A stretch of 64,000 nt of DNA. Source: Candidatus Thermochlorobacter aerophilus (lineage in GTDB: Bacteria; Bacteroidota; Chlorobiia; Chlorobiales; Thermochlorobacteraceae). The stretch spans positions 2,356-66,355 of the forward strand of contig PHFL01000010.1 in NCBI GenBank assembly GCA_002794105.1, written 5' to 3'. Shown here piece after piece: positions 46,112 to 57,100 of this stretch; position 1 is the stretch's first letter; each line of letters begins with the position of its first letter. Position numbers and translations under genes: made by a program. The notes beneath the pieces were generated by a model, which made no database searches, was not told the DNA's origin, and was given only the letters and a program-made list of their open reading frames with translations.

Positions 46112-48946
46112 ATGTCGGAGTTGCAGCATATTGTGGTGCGTGGCGCAAAGGTGCATAATCTCAAGAATATCAATGTGGATATTCCGCGCTACAAATTGGT
46201 GGTCATCACTGGACTGTCAGGCTCGGGCAAGTCGAGCTTGGCGTTCGATACCATCTGCGCAGAAGGACAGCGCCGCTTCATGGAAACGCTATCGGCGTAT
46301 GCGCGCCAGTTTGTCGGTGCTATCGAGCGACCCGATGTCGATTTCATTGATGGGCTCTCACCGGTCATTGCGATTGAGCAGAAAACTACTGCCCGTAGCC
46401 CGCGCTCCACAGTGGGCACCATCACCGAAATTTACGACTTCATGCGCCTGCTCTGGGCAAGAATCGGCGTGCGATACGACCCCAAAACCAATCGGCGCGT
46501 AGAAAAACAAAGTGAAGAAGATATTCTAAACACCATCTTGCAACTGCCAGAAAAAACCAAAGTGCAATTGCTGGCGCCGCTGGTCGTTGGGCGAAAAGGA
46601 CACTACCGAGAATTGTTCAGTGACCTGCTCAAACGCGGCTTTTTGCGTGTGCGCGTCGATGGCGAAACGCTCGAGCTCAAAAAAGGCATGAAGCTCGATC
46701 GCTACAAAGTTCACGATATTGAACTCGTGGTCGATAGGTTTAGCATTTCGCCTGAAATTGCCCCGCGTCTCAAAGAAGCTATTGCACTGGCACTGCGGCT
46801 CTCGGACAATCAATCCACGATGATTTGTGAGGTCTTGGGTGAAAACAAACGCGACCTATGGTTTAGCAAAAATTACGCCTATTCTGATGGTAGCATTGCT
46901 TTAGCAGAGCTTGCCCCTAACAACTTCAGTTTCAATTCGCCCTACGGTGCTTGTCCCACCTGCGAAGGCTTAGGTGAAATTATGCAGGTTTCGCCCGAGC
47001 TGATTATTCCGAATCCTGAACTCAGCATCGCAGAAGGCGGACTGGCGCCATTAGGCAAAGAAGGGCGCAGCGAAATGTGGCAAATCATCAAAGCCTTAGC
47101 CAAACAGCATAACCTTTCGCTCCATGCACCAATTTCAAGTTTGCCGAAAGAATTTATCAAAGCCTTGCTGGAAGGCGTGAAAGAGCCAGTGCCAGTGACT
47201 TATCACTATGGCGGGCGCGAGTATGTGTATCCGACAAGCTTTGCTGGCTTGATAGAGTATGTTCAGCAGACGCATCGCACCACGCAATCGGTTACGGTGC
47301 GCGAATGGGCAGAAGGATTCATGCAGAAATCGCCATGCCCAGAATGCAAAGGTGCGCGCTTGCGCAAGGAAAGTCTCTTCGTCAAAATCGCAGAGCGCAA
47401 TATCGCCGAGGTAGCTGACTTAGCCATTCCCGAGTGCAAAAGTTTCTTTGAACAATTGCCAAAACAGCTCTCTGGCAGAGAACTGGCAATTGCTACACCA
47501 ATCTTAGCAGAAATCACGAGGCGGTTAGATTTTCTGCTAAATGTGGGGTTAGATTACCTAACGCTGTCTCGCTCTGCGGCGGCACTATCGGGCGGCGAAG
47601 CCCAACGCATTCGACTGGCAGCACAGCTGGGGTCACAATTGACTGGCGTGCTCTACATTCTCGATGAACCTTCTATCGGATTGCATCAGCGCGATAATGT
47701 CAAACTCATTGAGTCGTTATTGCAACTGCGTGACTTGGGCAACACGGTCATCGTCGTCGAGCACGATAAGGAAACAATGGAACGCGCCGATTACATCATT
47801 GACCTAGGTCCGGGCGCTGGTGAGCATGGCGGCAGAGTGGTAGCTGAAGGCACAGCCAAAACGCTTCATGCCGAGTCGCTGACGGCGCAATACTTACAAG
47901 GCAAATTGAAAATTGAAGTGCCAAAAGTGCGGCGCGAAGGCAATGGAAAATTTATCGTGCTTGAAGGCTGCACAGGGCATAACCTGAAAAATGTAACACT
48001 CAGACTGCCTTTGGGAAAGTTTGTGGCAGTTACAGGCGTCAGCGGTTCAGGCAAGTCGTCACTGATCAATGAAACGCTTTACCCAGTGCTTGCAAATGCA
48101 TTTTACCGCTCCAAAATTTTGGCACTGCCCTACAAAAAAATTTCAGGCATAGAGCATCTCGATAAGGTTATCGACATTGACCAATCGCCGATTGGTAGAA
48201 CGCCGCGCTCTAATCCAGCAACCTACACAGGGGTCTTTACGCTCATTCGCGATTTTTTTGCATCGTTGCCCGAAGCCCAAATTCGTGGCTACAAAGCAGG
48301 TCGATTTAGCTTCAATGTCAAGGGCGGACGATGCGAAGCCTGCGAAGGCGATGGCGTCAAGAAAATTGAGATGAATTTTCTGCCCGATGTCTATGTCACA
48401 TGCGATGTCTGCAAAGGCAAGCGCTACAACCGCGAAACACTTGAAGTGCACTACAGAGGCAAAAACATTGCCGATGTGCTCAATATGCCTATTGAAGAGG
48501 CACGCCAGTTCTTTGAAGATTTCCCGCGCATCAAGCGCATTTTGGAAACACTCGAAAGCGTAGGCTTGGGCTACTTGCGTCTTGGACAATCTTCCACTAC
48601 ACTCTCTGGCGGTGAAGCCCAACGAGTCAAGCTGGCGACAGAACTTGCAAAGGTGCAAACAGGCAAAACGCTCTACATTCTCGATGAGCCCACAACAGGT
48701 TTGCACTTTCGTGATATTCAGCTGCTGCTCGATGTGCTGCATCGGCTGGTCGACAAAGGCAATACGGTCGTGGTTATTGAGCATAACTTGGACGTCATCA
48801 AGCAAGCTGACTGGATAATTGACTTGGGTCCAGAAGGCGGGGCAAAAGGCGGAGAAATCATTGCTGAAGGCACGCCGGAAAAAGTAGCAGAAATCGAGCG
48901 CTCCGCTACAGGCTATTTCCTACGCCGCGAACTGGATTTGGATTAA
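46112..48946 (+). CDS. uvrA: Excinuclease ABC subunit A
   Basis: Damage-recognition ATPase of nucleotide excision repair. 944 residues from ATG 46112 ([20 protein letters not shown]); an upstream ATG at 46076 is unlikely. Two ABC modules have Walker [10 protein letters not shown] and GVSGSGKSS. Zinc fingers begin CPTC and CPEC in the first module and CEAC...CDVC in the second. The signature motifs are [12 protein letters not shown] and [13 protein letters not shown] normal UvrA, with no truncation. uvrB is not adjacent. Confidence 0.97.
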   Translation: MSELQHIVVRGAKVHNLKNINVDIPRYKLVVITGLSGSGKSSLAFDTICAEGQRRFMETLSAYARQFVGAIERPDVDFIDGLSPVIAIEQKTTARSPRSTVGTITEIYDFMRLLWARIGVRYDPKTNRRVEKQSEEDILNTILQLPEKTKVQLLAPLVVGRKGHYRELFSDLLKRGFLRVRVDGETLELKKGMKLDRYKVHDIELVVDRFSISPEIAPRLKEAIALALRLSDNQSTMICEVLGENKRDLWFSKNYAYSDGSIALAELAPNNFSFNSPYGACPTCEGLGEIMQVSPELIIPNPELSIAEGGLAPLGKEGRSEMWQIIKALAKQHNLSLHAPISSLPKEFIKALLEGVKEPVPVTYHYGGREYVYPTSFAGLIEYVQQTHRTTQSVTVREWAEGFMQKSPCPECKGARLRKESLFVKIAERNIAEVADLAIPECKSFFEQLPKQLSGRELAIATPILAEITRRLDFLLNVGLDYLTLSRSAAALSGGEAQRIRLAAQLGSQLTGVLYILDEPSIGLHQRDNVKLIESLLQLRDLGNTVIVVEHDKETMERADYIIDLGPGAGEHGGRVVAEGTAKTLHAESLTAQYLQGKLKIEVPKVRREGNGKFIVLEGCTGHNLKNVTLRLPLGKFVAVTGVSGSGKSSLINETLYPVLANAFYRSKILALPYKKISGIEHLDKVIDIDQSPIGRTPRSNPATYTGVFTLIRDFFASLPEAQIRGYKAGRFSFNVKGGRCEACEGDGVKKIEMNFLPDVYVTCDVCKGKRYNRETLEVHYRGKNIADVLNMPIEEARQFFEDFPRIKRILETLESVGLGYLRLGQSSTTLSGGEAQRVKLATELAKVQTGKTLYILDEPTTGLHFRDIQLLLDVLHRLVDKGNTVVVIEHNLDVIKQADWIIDLGPEGGAKGGEIIAEGTPEKVAEIERSATGYFLRRELDLD

Positions 48947-48998
48947 GCAAAACGATTGCATCTAAGCAATGGAGATTGCCGAGCATGTTTGCTTTCTA

Positions 48999-49766
48999 TC
49001 AAAACGATTGAATGAACTCTAAGCGGAGACTGCGGTCAAGTGCAGAGAGCGAACGGAAATTATCGTTGATGTTAGAAAAGTTCATTTCAATGGTAAAGCC
49101 GGCGCCAAGTGAAAGTCGCAACCCCACATCAAGAAAGCCGCTACCACGACCAAAAATTTCGCTACGGTCATCATTGAGTGCAAAGTCATACTGCACATAC
49201 AAGGTAAGGTCGGCACCGATGGTTTTTTCAAACCCAATGTAGAAATTGAGATTACCATCGTCTTGAGCTTCAAGAATGCTGTAATTCAGACCGGCATGCC
49301 AAGTCAGATAGCCAAGGAATTCAAAATTTTTTGAGGCGGCAAGGAAAAAACCCGGGGCTTTGCGTTCATAGCGATTGAGGCTATCGACGAAGCGTCCGCG
49401 ACCCTGCGAATCGAAGCCAAGCATCAGTGCTGGAGAGAAAAGTTCTTCTTCCAAGATACGGTAGCGTACCATTGCCCCAGGCAGGCGGTTCCACTGCGGT
49501 GCGCCAGAGCCGATAAGGTTTGTGGCGCCGTAGGAAAGCCCAAGCGAGAACTTATCGCTGATGCCTACACTGACAGAGACTGTAGCCCCACCGTTGCTGA
49601 AGAACCATCCCTCCAAAGCAAATACCCCGCGCTTGAGCGTGCCAGCGGTCGGCAGGTTAAAAAGGTAGCGTGATTCTTGTGTCGCATGAGCACCAGCAGA
49701 ACTTTGTGCATAAAGCAAAGCAGGAGAAAGCAGTAAGGAGAAAGCAAGAACAAAGTTTTGAATCAT
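48999..49766 (-). CDS. Outer-membrane beta-barrel protein of unknown function
   Basis: About 255 residues from ATG 49766 (MIQNFVLAFSLLL), with a signal peptide ending LLYAQ; an ATG at 49802 would add 12 residues. The mature part starts YLFNLPTAGTLKRGVFALEG and continues as amphipathic strands with alternating aromatic and small residues, ending in Phe, as expected for a small barrel. The wording near the N-terminus resembles proteins of the PT-barrel/YjbH-like group, but I do not assign a function. It is encoded downstream of the metallophosphoesterase, 66 bp away, on the same strand. Confidence 0.7.
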   Translation of the reverse strand: MIQNFVLAFSLLLSPALLYAQSSAGAHATQESRYLFNLPTAGTLKRGVFALEGWFFSNGGATVSVSVGISDKFSLGLSYGATNLIGSGAPQWNRLPGAMVRYRILEEELFSPALMLGFDSQGRGRFVDSLNRYERKAPGFFLAASKNFEFLGYLTWHAGLNYSILEAQDDGNLNFYIGFEKTIGADLTLYVQYDFALNDDRSEIFGRGSGFLDVGLRLSLGAGFTIEMNFSNINDNFRSLSALDRSLRLEFIQSF

Positions 49767-49831
49767 TAAAGTGCCAAATTCAGAAAGTTGAGATAAGAAC
49801 ACATAAGACTTTTCAGGCGAAAAAACAAGGG

Positions 49832-50689
49832 CTAAAGACGGATAAAGCGGTTTTCATAACTGCCATCGCGGTGAATGGTGATGGCATTGAACTTATTGCC
49901 ACTGCGCCGCACTGAACCAGAGTTGATGAAGTGAATGCCATCGATGCGGTACTCTTCAGCTTTGTGATAATGTCCATGCAGAGCCAGTTTGGTGCCAATC
50001 GCTTTGAGCGTGTTTAGAAAAGCGTCGCGCTCGACAAGTTCCATAGACCAGATGAAGGCACGGTCGGCGGCATTTTGTGGCTCATAGATGCGATAAGCGT
50101 GATGAAAAAGGGCGATGGTGAATTTATCGCTCAAAAGCGAACGAATATGAGGCTGTTCCACTGCATAGCGTTCTTCGGCATGAACATATCCACGAGAACC
50201 CGATGGATTGACGGTCAGCGACCACTCTAAGACACTATTGAATGCCACAATTGCCACACCGTTTGGACCGCCATTGAGAATTTTGATAAAAGGAAAGTGC
50301 AGTGGTTCTTCTTTGTCGTCAGTAATGGTCTCGCGAAAAATCTCACAAAATTCGCTAAGCTTTCTGTGATAGCTGATACCTTGAGATTCTAGAGCGCGCA
50401 TGGCAGTGGCACGCAATCCTAGCACGCCATTGAATTCATATTTGCCAAAAATGTCATGATTGCCCGGAATGATTGTAACGCGTTCCCAGTGTAGAATGTT
50501 GTGACGCGCAAGAATTTCACGCAAGTGCCATAAATCTTCGAAATTGACAACATCGACAATATCGCCTGTCATGACAAGATGGTCGAAGCCATGGTCAAGG
50601 ATTTTCTTGATAAGCGTATCTAATTCAAGCAAACAGTGTGGGTTGGTCTCACTATCCAAGTGAAGATCAGAAATGTGCGCTAATTTCAT
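49832..50689 (-). CDS. Calcineurin-like metallophosphoesterase
   Basis: 285 residues with the full dinuclear metal site: ISDLHLDSE (D and H), VMTGDIVDVVN, IIPGNHDIFGKY and LHGHYHK. No signal peptide, so cytoplasmic. The family includes cyclic-nucleotide and phospholipid phosphodiesterases (CpdA-like); the presence of a HGHYHKAEEYRIDGIHFIN tail is common to CpdA-like members, but the substrate is not assigned. It is divergent from glgP across 120 bp. Confidence 0.88.
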   Translation of the reverse strand: MKLAHISDLHLDSETNPHCLLELDTLIKKILDHGFDHLVMTGDIVDVVNFEDLWHLREILARHNILHWERVTIIPGNHDIFGKYEFNGVLGLRATAMRALESQGISYHRKLSEFCEIFRETITDDKEEPLHFPFIKILNGGPNGVAIVAFNSVLEWSLTVNPSGSRGYVHAEERYAVEQPHIRSLLSDKFTIALFHHAYRIYEPQNAADRAFIWSMELVERDAFLNTLKAIGTKLALHGHYHKAEEYRIDGIHFINSGSVRRSGNKFNAITIHRDGSYENRFIRL

Positions 50690-50809
50690 GGCTATCGCAT
50701 CGGGTTTCTCTACAAATTTCGGGCTTTGAAAAGTGATAAAAAAATCTCTCTTTTACAGAACAAAAGTCATAAGCAATGCAGTTTGCTCCAAGGGTAGAAA
50801 CCAACCAAG

Positions 50810-52966
50810 ATGAACATCTTACCTATGTCAGATAACACAGTGCTGGCGGCAGTGGAGCCGCATCTTGTCTCTACACAAGAATTAGTAAAAAAACTCAGAA
50901 CCTTATCAAAAAACCTGTGGTGGTCGTGGAATCTGGAAGCACAAGAACTGTTTGAAGCGCTCTCACCGCGGTTGTGGTCGAAGTATAATCACAATCCAGC
51001 GGAGGTGATGATGAACGTCTCTGAGCAAGAAATTACGGCGCGGCTGGGCAATGCAGAGTTTTATGAAAAGGTAACCAAAGTCCTACGCCATTTTGAAGAT
51101 TACCTCAACGAGCGTCAGACTTGGGCGGCAAGCCATGCACCAGAGTTGGTCGAGCGCCCTATTGCTTATTTCAGTGCAGAGTTCGGTTTGCATGAAAGCT
51201 TACCAATTTATTCAGGTGGGCTGGGCGTCTTGGCTGGCGACCACATCAAAGCCGCAAGTGACTTAGGGCTCAACTTCGTTGGCGTGAGCCTGTTTTACCG
51301 TGAAGGCTACTTCCAGCAGCGTCTTTCCCCAGATGGATGGCAACAGGAAAATTATCCGCTCTATCGACCCGAATACTTGCCAATGGAATTGGTCTGCGAT
51401 GAGTCAGGGCAACCTGTGTTGGTGTCGGTGGAGTTGGGTCATAGTTCGGTGTATGTGCAAGGCTGGGTGGTAAGAGTCGGGCGTGCGGCACTGTATTTGC
51501 TAGATACGAATGTGGAGCAAAACGATGTGCATTACCGCGATATTACCAGCCGCGTCTATGGCGGCGATTCGACCACGCGCATCAATCAAGAAATGATTTT
51601 GGGAATCGGTGGTGTACGCTTTCTGGAAAAGTTAGGCATCCAGCCGCGTGTCTATCATATGAACGAAGGACACTCGGCGTTTCTGACGCTGGAACTGTTG
51701 CGAAAAGAACTGCAATCAGGCAAATCTCAGAGCGAAGCTATTGAAACCGTAAAATCGCAGTGCGTCTTTACAACACACACACCTGTGCCAGCAGGGCACG
51801 ACCGCTTCTCGGCAGACCTCATGCACTATACGCTCGATACATTTCTCAAAAGCTCTGGAATAGACTTTGAGTCATTGATGGCGCTTGGACGGGAGAATCC
51901 AGAAGATAAACAGTCGCCTTTTACAATGACGGTCTTGTGCCTGCGTATGGCACGTGCAGCCAATGGCGTATCGCAGTTGCATGGAAAAGTTTCACGCGAG
52001 ATGTGGAAGTCGCTCTACGGTGGAAAAGCTGAGAATACTCCGATTGGACATATCACCAACGGCATTCATACCCATAGCTGGCTAAACCGCACCACACTCA
52101 ACTTCTGGCAACGCTTTGCGCAGGGCGATAAAGAATTTTTCTTAGACCGCGAAAAGCTAAGTGAAATCATCGATAAAATTCCTGACGAGGAAATTTGGGC
52201 ACTGCGTTACAGCCTACGCCGAGAGATGATAGAATTCGTGCGCCAGCGTTTGGAAGAACAAAACTTGCGTCACGGCTACGATATGGGCATGATGTACACG
52301 CATACCCTTTCAGCCGATACGCTAACCATCGGATTTGCGCGGCGCTTTGCAACTTACAAGCGCGCACCACTTATCTTCACCGACCTTGAAAGAATTGCTA
52401 ACATCATCAATCACCCAGAGCGACCGGTGCAAATCATCTTTGCTGGCAAGGCGCATCCGCGTGATAATGGCGGCAAAAAGTTCATTCAAGAAATCTACCA
52501 CATTACGCGCATGCCGCAGTTTATCGGCAAAGTGATTTTCCTTGAAAACTACGACATGAACATCACGCGCCACCTCATTTCAGGTGCAGATGTGTGGCTC
52601 AATACACCCCTACGACCGCTTGAAGCCAGTGGCACATCGGGACAAAAAATTGTCGCACACGGCGGCTTGAACCTGAGTATCTTGGATGGATGGTGGTGCG
52701 AAGGCTACAATGGCAAAAATGGATTTGCTATCGGAAAAGGCGATGACTCAGAGCGCTCACAAGATGAGCAAGACAAAGACGATGCGCGCTCGCTCTATGA
52801 AGTCTTGGAAAAGCAGGTGGTGCCAGAATTTTACACTCGCTGCCCACAAGGCATTCCAAGAGCGTGGATAGAACGAATCCGACACTCCATGAAAACACTG
52901 ATGCCCATCTACAACACACACCGAATGGTGCGCGAGTATGTCGAAAAGTATTACAAGAACAGATAA
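50810..52966 (+). CDS. glgP: Alpha-glucan phosphorylase, GlgP/archaeal-type family
   Basis: Phosphorolysis of glycogen or maltodextrin to glucose-1-phosphate. 718 residues, shorter than the ~830 of classical glycogen phosphorylases and in the range of the TIGR02094 group. The N-terminal DUF3417-like helical region (LRTLSKNLWWSWNLEAQELF) precedes the GT-B core with YFSAEFGLHESLPIYSGGLG. The PLP lysine is in EASGTSGQKIVAHGGLNLSI followed by DGWWCEG; most relatives have GTSGMK, so the Gln is a mild change. Start could be ATG 50825 (MSDNTVLA). Suggests glycogen storage, although other glg genes are outside the window. Confidence 0.92.
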   Translation: MNILPMSDNTVLAAVEPHLVSTQELVKKLRTLSKNLWWSWNLEAQELFEALSPRLWSKYNHNPAEVMMNVSEQEITARLGNAEFYEKVTKVLRHFEDYLNERQTWAASHAPELVERPIAYFSAEFGLHESLPIYSGGLGVLAGDHIKAASDLGLNFVGVSLFYREGYFQQRLSPDGWQQENYPLYRPEYLPMELVCDESGQPVLVSVELGHSSVYVQGWVVRVGRAALYLLDTNVEQNDVHYRDITSRVYGGDSTTRINQEMILGIGGVRFLEKLGIQPRVYHMNEGHSAFLTLELLRKELQSGKSQSEAIETVKSQCVFTTHTPVPAGHDRFSADLMHYTLDTFLKSSGIDFESLMALGRENPEDKQSPFTMTVLCLRMARAANGVSQLHGKVSREMWKSLYGGKAENTPIGHITNGIHTHSWLNRTTLNFWQRFAQGDKEFFLDREKLSEIIDKIPDEEIWALRYSLRREMIEFVRQRLEEQNLRHGYDMGMMYTHTLSADTLTIGFARRFATYKRAPLIFTDLERIANIINHPERPVQIIFAGKAHPRDNGGKKFIQEIYHITRMPQFIGKVIFLENYDMNITRHLISGADVWLNTPLRPLEASGTSGQKIVAHGGLNLSILDGWWCEGYNGKNGFAIGKGDDSERSQDEQDKDDARSLYEVLEKQVVPEFYTRCPQGIPRAWIERIRHSMKTLMPIYNTHRMVREYVEKYYKNR

Positions 52967-52982
52967 CTAATTGTTCAAACGC

Positions 52983-53933
52983 TCAAGAGGCCGCCGCTCG
53001 GCGAAGTCGGTCCATGATGGCTAAGCCGAGACCTTCTTCAGGGACCGCTTCACAAAAAATTTTCTCGATGCCAGCGGCGTCGCACTCGCGAAAAAAGTGA
53101 TACAGAGCATGAGCATAATCATTAAGGTCGCGGCAGATATGCTTTTTGGCAACCTTGATATGACTCGGCAAATTGTGCAGACCAATGTAAGCTGATGATG
53201 AGCTTGGCGACTGAATTTCGTCTGGCGAATGAACAATACAAACATGGGCATGCGGAGCATAATGACGATGCTTCATGCCCGGGCTCTTAGGAGACTTCAA
53301 ATTCTTTGGCTGATATAGCCGAGTTTCAGGCACCACCGATTGCAAGGTTTCAAGCGACACGGCGCCAGCCCGCATCACAAGAGGAACCTTGCCTGTGCAA
53401 TCGACAACCGTAGACTCCAGCCCAATTTGACTCTGCTCATCCTTCAAGATGCAACTAATCTTGCCATCCAAGTCTGCTTTCACCGCTTGCCAAGTGGTAG
53501 GACTGGGTCGCCCAGACAGATTAGCTGACGGTGCGGCAATCGACACGCCACAGGCTTCCAAGAAACGACGAGCAACTGGATGCGCTGGCATACGCACAGC
53601 AACCGTATCCAACCCAGCCGAAACAATTTTGGGCACAAACTTACTGCGCGGTAAAATGACCGTCAAAGGACCGGGGAAAAAGTGCTCAATAAATTTCTCT
53701 GCAATAGGTGTCAGGCGCTTAACCAGCAGACCTAATTCTGAAAAATGTGAAATGTGCACAATCAGTGGATTATCGGCTGGGCGACTCTTGACATCAAAAA
53801 TTTTTTGAACCGCCTGTTCTTCAAACACATTTGCGCCTAAGCCATAGACTGTCTCGGTAGGAAACGCCACGAGCTCACCTTTCAGAATGAAACGTGCCGC
53901 CTCTAAAACCGAGCTTGTGATTTTAGTCTTCAT
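52983..53933 (-). CDS. L-threonylcarbamoyladenylate synthase (Sua5-type)
   Basis: Makes threonylcarbamoyl-AMP for t6A37 of ANN-decoding tRNAs. 316 residues from ATG 53933 (MKTKITSSVLEAARFI). The YrdC domain has AFPTETVYGLGANVF, KSRPADNPLIVHI, FFPGPLTVIL, VAVRMPAHPVA and APSANLSGRPSPT. A C-terminal Sua5 extension follows the SPGMKHRHYAPHA linker, so this is the two-domain Sua5 (TsaC2) form. The convergent glgP stop is 17 bp away. Confidence 0.93.
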   Translation of the reverse strand: MKTKITSSVLEAARFILKGELVAFPTETVYGLGANVFEEQAVQKIFDVKSRPADNPLIVHISHFSELGLLVKRLTPIAEKFIEHFFPGPLTVILPRSKFVPKIVSAGLDTVAVRMPAHPVARRFLEACGVSIAAPSANLSGRPSPTTWQAVKADLDGKISCILKDEQSQIGLESTVVDCTGKVPLVMRAGAVSLETLQSVVPETRLYQPKNLKSPKSPGMKHRHYAPHAHVCIVHSPDEIQSPSSSSAYIGLHNLPSHIKVAKKHICRDLNDYAHALYHFFRECDAAGIEKIFCEAVPEEGLGLAIMDRLRRAAAS

Positions 53934-54132
53934 TACCTGTGCATGTTCATACTCCAGTTTTGAGTGTTTGCACTGCGCCAAATTCCTATGTTTGAACAAA
54001 GTTAGTAATGTTGTAGGGTGAGTCGTCCGCTTGACACAGGGGCTATAGCAGAGGTGCCGTAGAAAACAACTCTTTCTGGGATATCACCTTACTGGAAATA
54101 TCGGTTAAATCGCCTTCGAGGAAAAGAAGAAC

Positions 54133-57100
54133 TTATCGTACAATTGCCAGTTTCTCCAAGGTTTCAAGCTGCTCGTTGCGCAAAAGGTGTTTGAAAATCA
54201 CCTTGTAGAGATAGACACCATTAGCAAGCTCATTGCCATCTTCATCTCGACCGTCCCAATCGATGCGAACAAGCGAGGGAGCAGATGTCTCAGTGTGCTC
54301 AAGGCTTTTGATAAGCCGCCCAGCAATCGTGTAAATTTTAATGCGCACTTCCACTTGCTCGCCTGCTTGGTTGTGTGAAATGAAAAACGAGGTTGGTCCG
54401 CGTGTAGGATTCGGAAAATTCAGCGCGTATTTGATATGCAGCTTAGATGCATTGCGTACCACAAAGGCAAGTTCTTGTTCAGAAGAATTGTTGTAGCTAT
54501 CCCATGCCTTGAAACGCAAGGTGTAGTCGCCATCACGAAGCGGCGCAAAAGTGTAGCGTACTTCACCTTCAGTGAAACTTTCAGAGCGAGCTTGATAAAA
54601 ATCGTTGAGCAAAATTGGATTGCGTTCATCGTTGTTGAGAATAAGTGTGAGCGCATTGCCAATGCCTTGTGTGAGATTAATTCCACTCTCGTCAGAAAGT
54701 TCAGCAATGAGTGTGGGCTGTGCGCCAACAACACCGCCAGAGACAAAACTCGGGTCGTTGAGGTAAAGCCTGATGTTGGGTCCGCTGGTATCAATAGGTG
54801 CGTCAGGGTTGGTGCCAGTTGCGACAAACTGCTCAAAACTGCCTGAAGCCGTGGCAAAAAGGTTGCGCGGTGCAGTATCTTCTTGCCAAAGATAAAAGCT
54901 GACTTTGCCAGTCTTGACGCTGTCGTAACTAATGTCTTTCGGGACAACGAAGTTGATGCGAAATCGCCCATTGCGCACGGGAGCAAGACCGCGATAAATC
55001 AAGGCATTCTGAACATCATAAAACTCATCGATGACGCCGCGCCCTTCATGGTCAGCTGCAGCCTGACGCGGTGCATCAAACACCGAGATAGCCGCAGTGC
55101 CGCTAAATGCCGTATTGACCGCACCAGAAGGCAAACGAACAGACCCAGAAAGTGTCACGCGTGAGAGCGCACTGAGCTGGATAAGCGCAGAGTGAGGCAA
55201 AGCAATGCCATTGAGAGAATCCAACTGTGCAAGTGTGCGTCCGACACATAAACGCAAGGCAGGGTCACCAAGCAAATAAAACTTCTCGGCATCTCCAGCA
55301 TTGAAGAGGTCTAACTTGAAGCGAAGCAGCGCTATGCCAAGTGGAATGGGGTTTTGATTGGCATCGCGCTCAAAAATGCGCTGAAAAAGCAGAGGCGGAT
55401 AAGCTGAGCCACTGGTGATAAAAATAGACCGATTGGTCGGAATAAGTATGCTGGCGCCACCTGAAGGCAAAACAAACATTTGCTCAGCGCCGCTTTGCCG
55501 ATTAGGGTCATCGTTTCTGCCAAAGTCGCACGTGGCAGTGATACAAAGCGTAGGGCGCTCACGATTGGTCAATTGGGGCAGTGAAGTGGCAGGGTCAAAA
55601 ATGCGTTCAGCTGCCCACACGCTGGGATTGCCATGACCGATGTAGTTAATGACCGAGACGCCACGATTGAGCTGCGTAATGATTTCGCGTGCAGCACCGG
55701 GGCGACGCACCCCACCAGCCGCCGCTTCGGCGCGGAAAAACGACGCATAAATTTTTACTGGATTGATATATGGCGCCACACGACGCATTGCCGCAATAGT
55801 GTTTTCGCTATCGCGTGCAAATTGATTGAAGTCCGAAGGCTTATTGCCATTAGGACCGTCATCTGCCACAAAAGCCACGCGATTTCGCCAATCGCCTTGC
55901 TCAATGGAGGTCTCATACTCAATGGTTTTGTCGACTGCTAAGCGGGCTTCGCTGGCAGATTGTACCGTAAAACGTCCGACGGCAAGGTCAGGCAAAAAGT
56001 CGACGCCATCGACAGCCACGAAAAAATCGTCCGTAGTTGCCGCAAAGGAAAGCTCCAGCAAACTTTCTTCGGATTCAAACACGGGCACTTTGGAGTATCG
56101 CCGTCCAGTAATGTCGCGGTAGTCCCAGTCGCCATCACCGAAGAGCAAAAGATACTTTGGCTTTCTGCCCGGCGGCGCATAGTCGTAGAGCAATTTGACG
56201 AAATCACGAATTGCCGTAAAATCTTGCTTTCCGCCTGAAAACTCATTGTAGATTTGTCCAACTTCAACGGCTACGGTACGCAAAGCCTGCTCGCCTAAAC
56301 GCGCTCTATCGCTACGGTAACGCGCAAGCCGTTCCGCTTCGCTACGAAAGTCCGCACCATAGACAATGATGTATTCTGGAAAAGCCTCAGGATTGCTACT
56401 TGAAGCAAGGCTACGCAAATTTTGATTCGCAATAAGCTGCGCTGAAGCCGGTCGGCGAAATGTGGTGCGCTCCGAAAAAGCCACATACTCACGATACTTG
56501 CGCGGCGACTCTGCCTGCACAACCATAATGCCGCTGGTACTTGCTTCGCCACTAATGCGAGTAATGTTCGAAAGGTCAGTGATGTCCCAAACTGTTGGCG
56601 TGGCTGTAAAACCAGAGAGCTGGTAGCGCACAGCTTGAGCCGAGGTCAGCCCAACAAGCGAGTTGAATTTCAGAAAATCATTTTGTGCGACAAATTGGCG
56701 AAAGTAAATGAGTTCAAACCAGTCAGGATAAAGGTTAGAGGTTTCAGAGGAGGCGAAGAATTCAAGTTGTGTGTTAGTTTGCTCGCCTTGAATCAGATTA
56801 GCTGAAAAGGTTTGGTCAATCAGGACGGCAGAACCGAAAACATAAGCGTCTAAATTTTGTGTAATGCCCGTGCGGCGTTCGACGATAGGCGTGCCACTTT
56901 CACGAAGTGCAAAGGCTTCATTAGCAGTGGTGGCAGAAATGAGCTTAGCGCGCAGTTGCACGGCACGCGTGCGGTCAATGCCAGCAACGCTCAGTTGATA
57001 AGTTGCACGATTGCGACTGGCATTAAGTGGGCTGTCAAAAAAGTTCAGACCAGTGTTGGAAAAATTGATGCGGTCATTTTCTATGAAGGATAGCCATTGA

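Noticed and set aside
45718..46148. Possible CRISPR-like array between cca and uvrA
   Set aside because: Units vary in length and orientation, there are no regular spacers and no cas genes; they are composite palindromic repeats.
48143..48805. 220-codon open frame antisense to uvrA
   Set aside because: Shadow of the conserved second ABC module of UvrA.
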